A stretch of DNA of 31,467 nucleotides, from the NCBI GenBank assembly GCA_002413665.1, contig DHXK01000160.1:1-31467 (forward strand), written 5' to 3'. Below are positions 31,393 to 31,467 of the stretch, in pieces; position 1 is the first letter of the stretch, and each line of letters starts with the position of its first letter. Source of the DNA: Legionellales bacterium UBA5158. GTDB taxonomy: Bacteria; Pseudomonadota; Gammaproteobacteria; DSM-16500. The notes under the pieces are model-generated. The model did no database searches and was not told the DNA's origin. It worked only from the letters and a program-made list of their open reading frames with translations. The position numbers were made by a program, and so were the translations under genes.

Positions 31393-31467
31393 AAAAAATA
31401 AAGTTTTCCTTTTTTTTCTTTAAAGTGCCTTTCCAACTTTATGAATTTATAAGATAAAAAATTAGCC

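Noticed and set aside
1..31467. CRISPR arrays, tRNA or rRNA genes, insertion sequences
   Set aside because: I saw no regularly spaced repeats, no tRNA-like cloverleaf, no rRNA sequence and no transposase. The repeats seen are short isolated palindromes.

Overview
The window is AT-rich chromosomal DNA of a gammaproteobacterium. The core gene order is close to that of Escherichia coli around rne and fab, and the genes read without introns or recoding. The AT-rich composition, a PmrA/QseB-type two-component system and a serine/alanine-rich orphan protein with eukaryote-like phosphosite motifs suggest a host-associated lineage such as Legionellales or Coxiellaceae. That placement is an inference, because no rRNA gene or other phylogenetic marker was compared.

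Left half (1-13158, all minus strand, transcribed right to left). This is a long run of housekeeping genes: rluC, yceD, rpmF, plsX, fabH, fabD, fabG, acpP, fabF, mltG, tmk, holB, tatD, a lolC/E-type permease, lolD, and a short cyclic-nucleotide-binding-domain protein at the edge. It makes malonyl-CoA-dependent type II fatty acids (FabD, FabH, FabG, AcpP, FabF) and supplies acyl-phosphate for phospholipids (PlsX). It also covers peptidoglycan chain termination (MltG), dTDP synthesis (Tmk), the replicative clamp loader (HolB) and lipoprotein export to the outer membrane (LolC/D). Compared with E. coli, yceF, pabC and a pilZ gene are not found where related genomes often have them. A near-consensus sigma-70 promoter sits directly against the yceD start codon, so that transcript may be leaderless.

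Middle (13159-16900). A roughly 1.06 kb divergent region separates rluC from rne. It holds candidate promoters, a decayed-looking coding remnant, a GC-richer minus-strand mini-ORF and hairpins in the likely rne leader. RNase E follows with a full catalytic half and a divergent basic tail, then a terminator and a short Trm112/YcaR-family gene on the minus strand.

Right half (16934-31328, mostly plus strand). The genes are a degenerate uracil-DNA-glycosylase-like protein, an APC-family amino-acid permease, and a minus-strand orphan protein that may be a secreted effector. The orphan has an exact YTTAAK-N5-YTTAAK PmrA-type box upstream. Divergent from it is a PmrA/QseB-PmrB/QseC-like response regulator and sensor kinase with a strong promoter. 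These are followed with almost no gap by an AddB-like nuclease and an AddA-like helicase-nuclease, a double-strand-break repair pair. The window ends with a tight three-gene membrane cluster: a DUF2269-like protein, a short-chain dehydrogenase fused to a DoxX-like membrane domain, and a second DUF2269-like protein.

The most interesting possibility is the pairing of the PmrA-like regulator with the adjacent orphan protein that carries the PmrA-type box. Next are the apparent leaderless promoter of the fatty-acid operon and the linkage of the two-component genes to an AddAB-like pair.
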